From: UBA1205 sp045534635
Lineage (GTDB): Bacteria; Bacteroidota; Bacteroidia; Bacteroidales; WCHB1-69
DNA: 64,000 bases
Reading direction: 5' to 3'
Assembly (NCBI GenBank): GCA_045534635.1
Contig: JAZSKB010000042.1
Location: 42,764 to 106,763, forward strand
Shown here: piece after piece, positions 53,299 through 62,029 of the stretch
Layout: each line of letters starts with the position of its first letter
How positions within the stretch are numbered: the stretch's first letter is position 1
Made by a program: the position numbers and the translations under genes
The notes under the pieces: generated by a model
What the model saw: only the letters and a program-made list of their open reading frames with translations
Database searches by the model: none
Told to the model about the DNA's origin: nothing

Positions 53299-54111
53299 TT
53301 ATTTTCTATTATTGCTTACTACAATATCCATAAAACTAATAGTTGCATCTTCCATAGATGTTACAATACTATCAATTTTAGATACTAAATAAGAATAGAA
53401 AACTTGAAGAATAATAGCAACAATCAAACCTGTTACAGTTGTGATAAGTGCTACTTTCATACCACCGGCAACGATAGTTGGAGAAATATCACCTGCTTTT
53501 TCAATATCGTCAAATGCTTGAACCATACCAACTACTGTACCTAAGAATCCTAAAGAAGGAGCAACTGCGATACAGAAACCAATCCAAGACATATTAGATT
53601 CTAAACGTGCAGTTTGAACACCACCATAAGATACAACTGCTTTTTCAATATTTTCAATACCTTCGTTGTAACGGTCTAAACCTTGATAGAATACACTTGC
53701 AACAGGACCTCTTGTATTGCGACAAAGTTCTTTTGCTGCTTCTACATCACCTTTTGCCAATGCTTCTTCAACACCTTGAAGTAATTTTTGAGTATTAGTG
53801 GTAGATAAATTTAAATAAATAACTCTTTCTATCACCAATGCTAAACCCAAAATAAGAACCAATAAAATTGGAGTCATAAAACCAACACCACCTTCGATAA
53901 ATTTATCTTTCAAAACTTGATGAAATGGTTTTTCTACCACAACTTCTTCAGTTGCATCGTTGTTAACCGTAGCCGCTGCAGGAGTTTCTTGTTCTGCAGT
54001 TGCTTCAACCTGTGTTTGTTCATCTGTTGCTGGAGTTTCTTGTGCAACAACATTGTTCATTCCGAATGTTAAAAAACCGGCAATAGCCAGAAGTGTTACT
54101 AACTTTTTCAT
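53299..54111 (-). CDS. exbB: MotA/TolQ/ExbB proton channel protein with N-terminal export signal
   Basis: A 270-residue protein. Unlike E. coli ExbB it begins with a cleavable-looking signal peptide (NVVA|QE) and an acidic Ala/Thr/Glu-rich linker (about 25-60). Three membrane helices follow, near 75-97 (FMTPILLVLILGLALVIERVIY), 170-195 and 210-235, with the ExbB signature APSLGFLGTVVGMVQAF and the polar Thr residues TTVTGLIVAI that line the channel. It heads the exb operon. No -7 consensus is visible in its 64-base leader, and a tRNA-Ser gene lies directly upstream on the same strand. Confidence 0.9.
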   Translation of the reverse strand: MKKLVTLLAIAGFLTFGMNNVVAQETPATDEQTQVEATAEQETPAAATVNNDATEEVVVEKPFHQVLKDKFIEGGVGFMTPILLVLILGLALVIERVIYLNLSTTNTQKLLQGVEEALAKGDVEAAKELCRNTRGPVASVFYQGLDRYNEGIENIEKAVVSYGGVQTARLESNMSWIGFCIAVAPSLGFLGTVVGMVQAFDDIEKAGDISPTIVAGGMKVALITTVTGLIVAIILQVFYSYLVSKIDSIVTSMEDATISFMDIVVSNNRK

Positions 54112-54172
54112 ACTATTCTTCTTATTTTTTAATTATTAATTTATTATTTTTGTTCTATTTATTTAATTAATT

Positions 54173-54263
54173 TGGCGGAGAGACTGGGATTCGAACCCAG
54201 GAAACGCTTTCGGCGTTTACACACTTTCCAGGCGTGCTCCTTCGACCACTCGGACACCTCTCC
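54173..54263 (-). tRNA. tRNA-Ser (anticodon GGA), with encoded CCA
   Basis: A class II tRNA with a long variable arm (AACGCCGAAAGCGTT). Acceptor GGAGAGG pairs with TCTCTCC, the anticodon stem CACGC/GTGTG encloses loop CTGGAAA (anticodon GGA), and the T arm is CTGGG-TTCGAAT-CCCAG. The discriminator G is followed by CCA in the DNA (54173-54175), unlike the two other tRNA genes here. Confidence 0.95.
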
Positions 54264-54335
54264 AAACAAGATTTTTATAATCTTATTTCGATTTGCTAAA
54301 TTACAAAAAAAATCAATAGGTTCGTCATTTTTTTT

Positions 54336-55376
54336 TCAACATTTTTCTGTTGTCATTTCTCCTCTTAATGACTTGGATAACAAATATTTAATTTTTTCTG
54401 TATTATTTTCTATCCCTAAAAGATACATCATTTTAGTGATTGCAGTTTCAGCAATTATGTCATATCCGCTCACAATTCCGATTTCTTCTAATTGCAAACT
54501 TGCTTCATATTTTCCTTGACAAACACTCCCACCTCCTTTGCACTGAGTCACATTTAATATGACAATACCTTTATCTGTCGCTGCTTTCAATTCATCAATA
54601 AACCATTCTGATTGACAAGCATTTCCAGAACCATAAGTTTCTAAAACAAGACCTCGTAATCCGGAAGTATTCAAAATTGATTTGACTAATGACTGTTGTA
54701 TTCCGGGAAATAATTTTAGTATAGCCACATTGGAATCCATATTTGTATTAATAATCAATTGTTTATGATTATGATTAGCAATATATTCTCTATGATATTT
54801 AATACTTACCCCAATATTGGCTAATAAAGGATAGTTCGGAGAAGCAAAAGCATTAAAATCTTCTGCGTCATTTTTATGTGTTCTATTTCCTCTATATAAC
54901 TTATTTTCAAAGCAAATAGCAACTTCAGGCACCATAGCCAATCCATCTTCATTGCGAGCGGCTGCCATTTCTAAGGCATTGATAATATTACTTCTTCCGT
55001 CTGTACGTGCAATACCTAATGGCAATTGCGACCCCGTTAGAATAATTGGTTTTGATAAATTTTCAAAAATAAAACTCAATGCTGAGGCTGTATAACCCAT
55101 TGTATCAGTACCATGCAATACTACAAAACCATCATATTGAGCATAATTTTCGACTATTTTTTCCGCAATACTTTTCCATATTTGAGGATTCATATCAGAA
55201 GAATCTATCGGGCAAGGGAAAGCATAAGTATCAATAGCAATATTGTACAAAGATAAACGTGGTATTTGTTCGTAAATATTACTAAAATTGAAAGGTTTTA
55301 AACTTCTTGTTATCGGGTCTTCTATCATACCGATAGTTCCACCTGTATATATAATTAATATTTTTGGATTACTCAT
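54336..55376 (-). CDS. ansA: Type I (cytoplasmic) L-asparaginase
   Basis: A 346-residue enzyme hydrolysing L-asparagine to aspartate. IIYTGGTIGMIED at residues 8-20 contains the nucleophilic Thr14, and FVVLHGTDTMGYTASAL carries the second catalytic Thr-Asp pair. Further family blocks are PIILTGSQLPLG, ARTDGRSNIINAL and RGLVLETYGSGN. There is no signal peptide, consistent with the cytoplasmic type I form. It overlaps tatD by 4 bases (ATGA). Confidence 0.93.
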   Translation of the reverse strand: MSNPKILIIYTGGTIGMIEDPITRSLKPFNFSNIYEQIPRLSLYNIAIDTYAFPCPIDSSDMNPQIWKSIAEKIVENYAQYDGFVVLHGTDTMGYTASALSFIFENLSKPIILTGSQLPLGIARTDGRSNIINALEMAAARNEDGLAMVPEVAICFENKLYRGNRTHKNDAEDFNAFASPNYPLLANIGVSIKYHREYIANHNHKQLIINTNMDSNVAILKLFPGIQQSLVKSILNTSGLRGLVLETYGSGNACQSEWFIDELKAATDKGIVILNVTQCKGGGSVCQGKYEASLQLEEIGIVSGYDIIAETAITKMMYLLGIENNTEKIKYLLSKSLRGEMTTEKC

Positions 55377-56140
55377 AACTTAAATAAATTCTTCGCATTC
55401 TGAGTTGTTATTGCTGCGATTGTTTCTATATCTACTTGTTTTATTGTTGCCAATTTTTCTGCTATCAAAGGGATATAACTACTTTTGTTACGCTGTCCTC
55501 TATATGGCACTGGGGTCAAATAAGGGCTATCTGTCTCTAAAACAATATGTTTTAAATCAATATCCGACAAAATAGTATCCAATTTTGCATTTTTGTAAGT
55601 AACAGTTCCTCCAATACCAAGCAAAAAACCTTTTTCTATGATTTCCATTGCATGTTCGATACTACCTGAATAACAATGAAAAATGCCTTTTAGTTTGTTT
55701 TGTGAAAATTCGTTTAAAATTTCCATTACTTCATAATACGATTGTCTTTTATGGATAATTATAGGTAAATCGTGTTCTACTGCAAATGCTATTTGCATAC
55801 GAAAAGCGTCTTTTTGTTCTTCTTGGAATGTTTTGTCCCAATACAAATCTATACCAACTTCTCCTATTGCCAAAAATGAATATTGATGATATAAAGCAAA
55901 CATTTTTTGCAAAACTTCTTTATAATCTTCAAACACATCACAAGGGTGCAATCCCAACATCGGAAAACATTGTTGTGGAAAAGTACGACAAACTTCCAAC
56001 ATTGGCTCAATAGAATCCATATTGATATTTGGCAACAACAAATGAGTAACACCTTTTTGAAGACACTCCTCTACAATTGCTGCTCTATCATTATCAAAAT
56101 CAGAAAGATAAATATGCGAATGCGTATCTATAAATTCCAT
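55373..56140 (-). CDS. TatD family metal-dependent DNase
   Basis: A 255-residue TIM-barrel hydrolase. Metal ligands are visible in DTHSHIYLSDFDND (His7 and His9), GEVGIDLYWD (Glu), PIIIHKRQSYYEV (His), GIFHCYSGS (His) and LETDSPYLTPVP (Asp). TatD proteins are Mg-dependent nucleases linked to DNA repair or RNA turnover. Subtype within the family (TatD, YcfH, YjjV) is not clear, though length fits YcfH. It is translationally coupled to ansA, an association common in Bacteroidota. Confidence 0.92.
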   Translation of the reverse strand: MEFIDTHSHIYLSDFDNDRAAIVEECLQKGVTHLLLPNINMDSIEPMLEVCRTFPQQCFPMLGLHPCDVFEDYKEVLQKMFALYHQYSFLAIGEVGIDLYWDKTFQEEQKDAFRMQIAFAVEHDLPIIIHKRQSYYEVMEILNEFSQNKLKGIFHCYSGSIEHAMEIIEKGFLLGIGGTVTYKNAKLDTILSDIDLKHIVLETDSPYLTPVPYRGQRNKSSYIPLIAEKLATIKQVDIETIAAITTQNAKNLFKL

Positions 56141-56160
56141 AAAAGCAACATTTATAAAAA

Positions 56161-56183
56161 AACACCTATCTATTGTAGGTGTT
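56161..56183 (-). terminator. Terminator after the DUF4412-like gene
   Basis: An 8-bp stem AACACCTA/TAGGTGTT, 7-base loop, followed on the minus strand by TTTTTT. It lies 17 bases after the stop and before tatD. Confidence 0.82.
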
Positions 56184-56199
56184 TTTTCAATGTTATATC

Positions 56200-56904
56200 T
56201 TAAAAATCATCTTCTTCACCAGAATCACCTATAAGTGCTTGAAATTCCTCCACCGACATTACTCTATACGATGATGGAATAAGAAATTCTGCAACATTTA
56301 CTTTCATTTTTTTTACTTCAACGGCTTCAGAAATAATTGTATATCCCTTTGAAGTATTTACCTTGGAATACAAAATATAACCTTCCAATCCTGGAGTTGA
56401 AGCACTATTAATTGTTGTTCCAGAACCTATTTCTGTTGTTGTATAACAAAGACTTGAACCAATTTCTTCTTCGTCTTCTTTACTCCAAGTTATTACATTG
56501 TATCCAACACATTCATAGCCACAAATTACTTTTGTATCACCTGTTTTTGAGATTCTATATTCGTAATTTGAATGTTTTTCATCTAAATCTGCTTTCGTTT
56601 CTACTACAGCAATTTGTTGTCCGGGAATATCAAGCAAACGAATTAATTTACAAGAATCTCCGTCTTCAATAATATGCATTGGAAGACCAATATTCATAGT
56701 TGTTTTGGTTTTATTGCCACAAATACGATAAAGCATTTCTGGAGGCATATTGGCTTTAATTTGAGGGTCAACATCTCCTTCGATAGTATTAGAAAATTTT
56801 ACTTGACCAGTAAACAATTTTGATTTACCTTCCTTTTGAGCAAATGCTGTAACAACCATTAAACAGCAAATACAAACTGTTAAAATCGAAACTTTCTTCT
56901 TCAT
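56200..56904 (-). CDS. Exported DUF4412-like protein
   Basis: A 234-residue protein with signal peptide (TAFA|QK). The mature chain has the pattern of DUF4412: an opening beta strand (FTGQVKFSNTI), ICGNKTKTTMNIG, a set of strands, and GDTKVICGYECVGYNVI, a motif resembling the GxTKxIxGYxCxxY of this family. It ends in an acidic tail (GDSGEEDDF). Three Cys residues could form a disulfide. The role of DUF4412 proteins is not known; periplasmic location is inferred. A single gene with its own -7 box and terminator. Confidence 0.65.
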   Translation of the reverse strand: MKKKVSILTVCICCLMVVTAFAQKEGKSKLFTGQVKFSNTIEGDVDPQIKANMPPEMLYRICGNKTKTTMNIGLPMHIIEDGDSCKLIRLLDIPGQQIAVVETKADLDEKHSNYEYRISKTGDTKVICGYECVGYNVITWSKEDEEEIGSSLCYTTTEIGSGTTINSASTPGLEGYILYSKVNTSKGYTIISEAVEVKKMKVNVAEFLIPSSYRVMSVEEFQALIGDSGEEDDF

Positions 56905-56941
56905 TTTTTATTACTTTTTAATTAATAATTTTTTTAGACTG

Positions 56942-56949
56942 CAAAATTA
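56942..56949 (-). promoter_or_regulatory. Putative -7 box (TAATTTTG) of the DUF4412-like gene
   Basis: TAATTTTG on the minus strand lies 38 bases before the start codon at 56904, in the spacer after lepB. Confidence 0.5.
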
Positions 56950-56976
56950 ATATTTTTTTTAACACAAAAACTAAAT

Positions 56977-58686
56977 CTATTTAATTTTTCTAAACATTCT
57001 GTTCCAACGAATTTTTCCTTCTCCCCAATTTTTAAATTTATCCAAACTCAACCAAACAAAACTTGCCTTACCAACAATATGATTTTCAGGAACAAATCCC
57101 CAATAACGAGAATCTGCAGAATTATGACGATTGTCACCCATCATCCAATAATAATTCATTTTAAAAGTATATTCATTGCATTCTACTCCATTGATATATA
57201 CTTTTTTTCCTTTTATTTCCAAATCATTTCCTTCATAATTTTTGATAATACGAGCGTACAACACAATAGTTGAATCATCAATTTTTACAGTTTGTCCTGC
57301 TTTTGGCACAACAAAATCTCCCATATTATCTCTATTCCAAGAATAACGAATATCATAAGGGAAAATATCTTGTTCCCATATTGTATCAGGAGTAATATAA
57401 GGTTCTATTGATAAAACGAAAGGCATTGCCTTTATTTTTTCTACTTGTTCTGGATACAAATGATAAGCATCCATATTTGGAGCAATCTGTTGCCAATCTT
57501 CTTCATTGATATTCAATTTTTTACGTGTATTTTCATTTAAACTCATTCCATTGGTTTGCACAATATACATTAATTGAGATTGGTTTGGTTGATATGCTTT
57601 TTCTCCATTAACATAAAGAATGGCATTGCGTATAGCCAATGTATCTCCCGGAATACCTACACAACGTTTAATATAATTTTCTCGTTTATCCACAGGACGA
57701 TAACGCACTTTATATTCTTTATTGATAACCTCATATTCTTTTCCCGGATAATATCCTTTACCATATCTACTATATAATTCTTTATACTGATGTAACTCAT
57801 TGTTTACGATATAATATTGGTCAGCATATTTTTCTGGGTGTAAAAAAGTATTTTTAATTGCTCTCAATATGGCATAATAACTTTCACTTTGTCTTTCTAA
57901 AACTACAGTATCTCCGTCTGGATAATTGAAAACGACAGCGTCATTTCTTTGCACATTTGTTCTTCCGGGAAAACGGAAAAATGGAAATTGAACAGATTGC
58001 ACATAAGATTTTGTATATTTAGTCAATGGCATAGTATGATGAACAAAAGGTACAGCAATAGGTGTTTGTGGTATTTTTGGACCATAAGCCATTTTACTTA
58101 CAGCCAAAAAATCCCCAACCATTAAAGTACTTTCCATAGAAGAAGTCGGAATTTTATATAATTCAAACATAAAAGTTCTAATAATATAAGCGGCAGCAAC
58201 AGCATAAATGATAGCGTCAGACCAACCTCTTGCTTTTGTTTTTACGATTCTACCACCATTAGTTTGTTCTCCTTTAATTTTCTGTTTTTTATCCAAAGGT
58301 CGTGTATCCCAAATGCCTAACTCATGTTCAGGAACTTTATCTAATGTATAAAATGTCATTTTCTTTGAAAAACCAACATAAGGCATACCCACAAAAGGGA
58401 AAATCACAAAAGGGAACAAATGAATATAACGAGTTATATCAAACATTCGTGCCGTTTTCCATATCAATAACATAAAAGTAAATATATTGATATAAGGAAT
58501 CAATAAAAAAATCAACCACCACATTGGTCGCTCTACAACTTTTAACCAAGCATACAAATTGTAAAAAGGGATAATAGCATGCCATTGAGGACGACCTACC
58601 TTTTTAAAAATCCCCCACAATCCTACAAAAGTACCTACTACATAAGCAATACTATACAATAGTAATAATTCAATACTTATATTCAT
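56977..58686 (-). CDS. lepB: Signal peptidase I with N-terminal DUF5684-like membrane domain
   Basis: A 569-residue enzyme, longer than E. coli LepB. Residues about 1-110 are a multi-helix DUF5684-like membrane domain (VGLWGIFKKVGRPQWHAIIP, FYNLYAWLKVVERP). The S26 peptidase follows a further membrane helix: IPTSSMESTLMVGD with catalytic Ser near 182, YIKRCVGIPGDTLAI with the catalytic Lys near 340, and MMGDNRHNSADSRYWGFVP (box E). A long insertion (about 260-330 and 370-470) lies between the catalytic boxes. It removes signal peptides from Sec substrates; cleavage sites ending A/G|Q in this window are its likely targets. It is the last gene of the parA-parB-DUF5683-dapB-lepB run. Confidence 0.94.
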   Translation of the reverse strand: MNISIELLLLYSIAYVVGTFVGLWGIFKKVGRPQWHAIIPFYNLYAWLKVVERPMWWLIFLLIPYINIFTFMLLIWKTARMFDITRYIHLFPFVIFPFVGMPYVGFSKKMTFYTLDKVPEHELGIWDTRPLDKKQKIKGEQTNGGRIVKTKARGWSDAIIYAVAAAYIIRTFMFELYKIPTSSMESTLMVGDFLAVSKMAYGPKIPQTPIAVPFVHHTMPLTKYTKSYVQSVQFPFFRFPGRTNVQRNDAVVFNYPDGDTVVLERQSESYYAILRAIKNTFLHPEKYADQYYIVNNELHQYKELYSRYGKGYYPGKEYEVINKEYKVRYRPVDKRENYIKRCVGIPGDTLAIRNAILYVNGEKAYQPNQSQLMYIVQTNGMSLNENTRKKLNINEEDWQQIAPNMDAYHLYPEQVEKIKAMPFVLSIEPYITPDTIWEQDIFPYDIRYSWNRDNMGDFVVPKAGQTVKIDDSTIVLYARIIKNYEGNDLEIKGKKVYINGVECNEYTFKMNYYWMMGDNRHNSADSRYWGFVPENHIVGKASFVWLSLDKFKNWGEGKIRWNRMFRKIK

Positions 58687-58698
58687 ACATTTTAATAT

Positions 58699-59421
58699 TT
58701 AAAATTTTATATTTAACATATCTCGTATGGTAAAAAATCCTTTTTTATCTACAAGCCATTCTGCTGCGAGCACCGCTCCAACAGCAAAACTTCGACGATT
58801 GTACGATATATGTTTTATTTCTATACTATCATTTTTTGATTTATAATTAACAATATGTGTCCCCACATCATTGTTTTTCCTTTCTGATTTGATGGACAAT
58901 TCATTGTTGTTTTTATTTTCTTCATTAATCCAACATTCTTTTCCATCAATAACATTTATAATATCATTTGCCAAAGTAATAGCGGTTCCACTTGGAGCAT
59001 CTTTTTTATTTACATGATGAATTTCTTCTATACTAACATCATAATCTTTGTACGGATTCATCAGTTTTGCCAAAGCGATATTCAATGCAAAAAACAAATT
59101 TACCCCTAAACTAAAATTACTTGCATAAAGCAAACTATGATTACCTTGTTCACATGCTTGTTTAACTTGTGACAATTGGTCATACCAACCTGTAGTACCA
59201 ACAACTATAGGTATTTTTCTTTCAAAACAAGAATCAATATTTTGCAATACTACCGAAGGCATAGAAAAATCTATCGCTACATCAGCAGTAAGCAAATTGT
59301 TGGCATATTTTTCCCAATCAACAATATCGTCAATATATGCAACAATTTGATGACCTCTTTCGGTGGCAACAATTTCTACTTGTTCGCCCATTTTTCCGTA
59401 TCCTAATATTGCGATTTTCAC
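58699..59421 (-). CDS. dapB: 4-hydroxy-tetrahydrodipicolinate reductase
   Basis: A 240-residue enzyme of lysine and diaminopimelate synthesis. GYGKMGEQVE near residue 7 is the NAD(P)H-binding turn. Also visible: AIDFSMPSVV, VVGTTGWYDQL, NFSLGVNLFF, the catalytic EIHHVNKKDAPSGTA with HH and the Lys, and RRSFAVGAVLAAEWL. Length is normal. It begins 2 bases after the DUF5683 gene and lies 12 bases before lepB. Confidence 0.94.
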   Translation of the reverse strand: MKIAILGYGKMGEQVEIVATERGHQIVAYIDDIVDWEKYANNLLTADVAIDFSMPSVVLQNIDSCFERKIPIVVGTTGWYDQLSQVKQACEQGNHSLLYASNFSLGVNLFFALNIALAKLMNPYKDYDVSIEEIHHVNKKDAPSGTAITLANDIINVIDGKECWINEENKNNNELSIKSERKNNDVGTHIVNYKSKNDSIEIKHISYNRRSFAVGAVLAAEWLVDKKGFFTIRDMLNIKF

Positions 59422-59423
59422 TT

Positions 59424-60020
59424 TCAGAATTTAAATGTTAACAATAAATTTGGTTGGAATGCTTTGTTAGTCAATTTATTTATAGGAACGATAGCAGGAC
59501 AGACATTCATAGAAAGATTGTCTGAAACATCGAAAGAAAACAAATGAGCGTCAACAACTGCGTCAACAATATTGAGAGCATACCATACAACAAGTACAAT
59601 TATTGAGATTTCCATATACCGCTGATTTTGCATTGCCAATGCTTTAAGACTTTCATCTGACCACTGCATCAAGTTCGGATTGTATTTTTGTGTATTTCCT
59701 TCCAAACGGAACACATATTCATCGCGATAAGTTACAAATTTTTTATGAAAATGATATATCAAGAAACTACTACCAGCCAAACCTGCATAAACGATAGGTA
59801 TTTTCCAATATTTACGGTTGTATCCTTGTCCCAATCCGGGCAAAACTGCCGAAAATGTTGCGGCTAATTTAGGTTTTGGGGCAAATGGTTCCTTTACTTT
59901 TTCCTGCTTAAGAGAATCAACATTTTTTTGTATAAGATTAGTATCTTTTTGTGCATAGCCAAAAGATATTTTTAAGAAAAAAAATATCCCCAAAAAGACC
60001 GCACATTTAAACACTTTCAT
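59424..60020 (-). CDS. DUF5683 domain exported membrane protein
   Basis: A 198-residue protein with signal peptide (FGYA|QK), a charged linker and a DUF5683 domain (about 45-160) with KAALxSAxLPGxGQxYNxKYWKxP, seen here as ATFSAVLPGLGQGYNRKYWKIP (split at residue 65), two or three membrane helices near 75-90, 135-155, and VVDAHLFSFDVSDNL. Known to lie between parB and dapB in many Bacteroidota; no function is established. Encoded 3 bases after parB. Confidence 0.85.
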   Translation of the reverse strand: MKVFKCAVFLGIFFFLKISFGYAQKDTNLIQKNVDSLKQEKVKEPFAPKPKLAATFSAVLPGLGQGYNRKYWKIPIVYAGLAGSSFLIYHFHKKFVTYRDEYVFRLEGNTQKYNPNLMQWSDESLKALAMQNQRYMEISIIVLVVWYALNIVDAVVDAHLFSFDVSDNLSMNVCPAIVPINKLTNKAFQPNLLLTFKF

Positions 60021-60023
60021 ATA

Positions 60024-60977
60024 TTATTTTTTTAATCTTTCCAACAATTGTTGTAATTCTTGTTCCCCTTGAAAATTGATAGTAATACAACCTTTCCCAT
60101 TGATATTTCGCTTAATTGCAACTTTCGTATTATAATAATTTGTAAGTTCTTTTTGGGCTTCTTTCAAATGGGCAGGCAAAGTTATTTTCACTTTTTGAAC
60201 ATTATTGTTCTCTTCTTTGTCTTTAATATTTTTAACAAGAGATTCCAATTGTCTCACAGAAAGTTCTTCTGCAATTACTTTATTCAATATATCTGTTTGT
60301 ATATCAACATCATCTAATGCTGCCAAAATTTTCCCGTGCCCCATAGTTATTTTCCGTTCACAAATTGCTTTTTGGGCGGGAGTTGCCAATTTTAACAAAC
60401 GTAAATAATTGGCAATCATTGGTCTGCTTTTTGCCACTCGATTAGACAATTCTTCTTGTTTTAAATCACATTCATTCATCAAACGCTGAAAAGAGAGAGC
60501 AATTTCAATAGGATTTAAATCTTGACGTTGTAAATTTTCTATCAATCCCATTTCAAGCATTTGCACATCGTCAGCCGTTCGTACATAAGCAATAATCGTA
60601 TCAAATCCTGCCAACTTACAAGCACGCATACGACGTTCTCCTGCAATCAATTGATAACGTCCTCCTTCTATTTTTCGGACTGTAATAGGCTGTATAACAC
60701 CTTGTGTTTTAATAGATTCTACCAATTCATTCAGTGCCTCTTCATCGAAATCAGTTCTCGGTTGAAACGGATTTGTATCAATTAAACTAATTTTAATTTT
60801 TTCAAATTCCTTTTCTTGTATGCGACTTGGTGATTGTGGAGCGACCACACTAATATCAGGATTACCACCCAACAAAGCACCTAAACCTCTTCCTAAATGC
60901 GAATGTGCTTTCGGAGTTACATTAGTTTGTGCTTTTTCTTTTGATTTTTCCGTCTGTTGAACTTTTTTTGTGGGCAT
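60024..60977 (-). CDS. parB: Chromosome-partitioning protein ParB
   Basis: A 317-residue CTPase and parS-binding protein. After a basic tail (MPTKKVQQTEKSK) and GRGLGALLGGN, the N-terminal CTP domain has NPFQPRTDFDEEALNELVESIKTQG (as NPFQPRTDFDEEAL and LVESIKTQGVIQP) and the GERRMRACK motif. The helix-turn-helix region has LKQEELSNRVAKSRPMIANYLRLL, quoted as EELSNRVAKSRPMIANYL, then a dimerisation domain at the C-terminus. It lies 6 bases after parA. I did not find a perfect 16-bp parS in this window. Confidence 0.95.
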   Translation of the reverse strand: MPTKKVQQTEKSKEKAQTNVTPKAHSHLGRGLGALLGGNPDISVVAPQSPSRIQEKEFEKIKISLIDTNPFQPRTDFDEEALNELVESIKTQGVIQPITVRKIEGGRYQLIAGERRMRACKLAGFDTIIAYVRTADDVQMLEMGLIENLQRQDLNPIEIALSFQRLMNECDLKQEELSNRVAKSRPMIANYLRLLKLATPAQKAICERKITMGHGKILAALDDVDIQTDILNKVIAEELSVRQLESLVKNIKDKEENNNVQKVKITLPAHLKEAQKELTNYYNTKVAIKRNINGKGCITINFQGEQELQQLLERLKK

Positions 60978-60983
60978 ATTTAC

Positions 60984-61754
60984 TTATTTTTTTCCGTTTT
61001 TGGTCAATATTTCTCTTGCTAAATTCAAATAATTGATTGCACCTTTTGATTGTGCATCGTACAACAATACAGGTTTTTGAAAACTTGGTGCTTCTGCCAA
61101 ACGAATATTTCTATATATTATAGTATTGAAAACCAAATTTTTAAAATGAGTACGAACATCTTCTACTACCTGATTTGCCATTTTTGTTCGATTATCGTAC
61201 ATGGTAAGTAAGATTCCTTCAATACCAAGGTCTGGATTTAAATTTGTTTGAACTATCTTAATAGTATTCAACAATTTACCCAATCCTTCTAATGCAAAAT
61301 ATTCACTTTGTACAGGAATTAACACCGTATGCGAGGCTGTAAGTGCATTTACAGTTATCAAACCTAATGAAGGTGCACAATCAATAAAAATAAATTCGTA
61401 TTCGTCAATAATAGAAGAAAGTGCATTCCGCATAACAACATTTCTATCTTCCATATCTACCATTTCCAACTCTGCTCCTACCAAATCGATATGGGCAGGT
61501 AAAATATCCAAATTTGGAACTTCCGTTGGTACTATTGCCTCTTTGATACCAACTTTCCCAATCATTACCTCATAAATACTATTTTGTACTTCATTGGGAT
61601 CTGCTCCCAATCCTGAAGATGTATTTGCTTGTGGGTCAGCATCTATAACTAATATTTTATGCTCTAAAATAGCTAAACTTGCGGCTAAATTAATAGTTGT
61701 AGTTGTTTTTCCCACTCCGCCTTTTTGATTTGCTATCGCTATAATTTTTCCCAT
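60984..61754 (-). CDS. parA: Chromosome-partitioning ATPase ParA/Soj
   Basis: A 256-residue deviant Walker ATPase. ANQKGGVGKTTTTINLAA at residues 8-25 has the signature Lys11 and Lys16. Also present are VIDADPQANTSSGLG, FIDCAPSLGLITVNAL and EYFALEGLGKL. No N-terminal helix-turn-helix is present, so it is the short chromosomal Soj type. With ParB it moves and orders newly replicated origins. It is the first gene of the run with parB, DUF5683, dapB and lepB. Confidence 0.96.
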   Translation of the reverse strand: MGKIIAIANQKGGVGKTTTTINLAASLAILEHKILVIDADPQANTSSGLGADPNEVQNSIYEVMIGKVGIKEAIVPTEVPNLDILPAHIDLVGAELEMVDMEDRNVVMRNALSSIIDEYEFIFIDCAPSLGLITVNALTASHTVLIPVQSEYFALEGLGKLLNTIKIVQTNLNPDLGIEGILLTMYDNRTKMANQVVEDVRTHFKNLVFNTIIYRNIRLAEAPSFQKPVLLYDAQSKGAINYLNLAREILTKNGKK

Positions 61755-61778
61755 TTTTTCTTTTTAAACTTAATTTTG

Positions 61779-61786
61779 CAAAGATA
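61779..61786 (-). promoter_or_regulatory. Putative -7 box (TATCTTTG) of the parA operon
   Basis: TATCTTTG on the minus strand ends 24 bases before the parA start, so the leader would be under 20 bases. Confidence 0.65.
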
Positions 61787-62025
61787 ACATTTTTTCTAAC
61801 AATAATAAATTTTCCTACGCGAAATTTGTAGTTTTTTTTATTTTCCATAATTTTTAAAACAAAAAAAATAGCATTACCACAATGATTAACAATGGATTTA
61901 AAAGAAATATTAGATTTCATAAAATTATAGAGAAAAAAATATATCTCATTTTTTTTGAAATACCGAAAAGAGAAAAAAATACTTCGTTCTGACGAGTTTG
62001 GCAAGATTGCAAATCCGAATGAAAA
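61787..62025. other. AT-rich spacer without visible gene
   Basis: The stretch between the parA promoter and the REP-like repeats is very AT-rich and contains only small overlapping open frames lacking family features. I see no tRNA, parS or clear hairpin. Confidence 0.5.
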
Positions 62026-62029
62026 ACTT

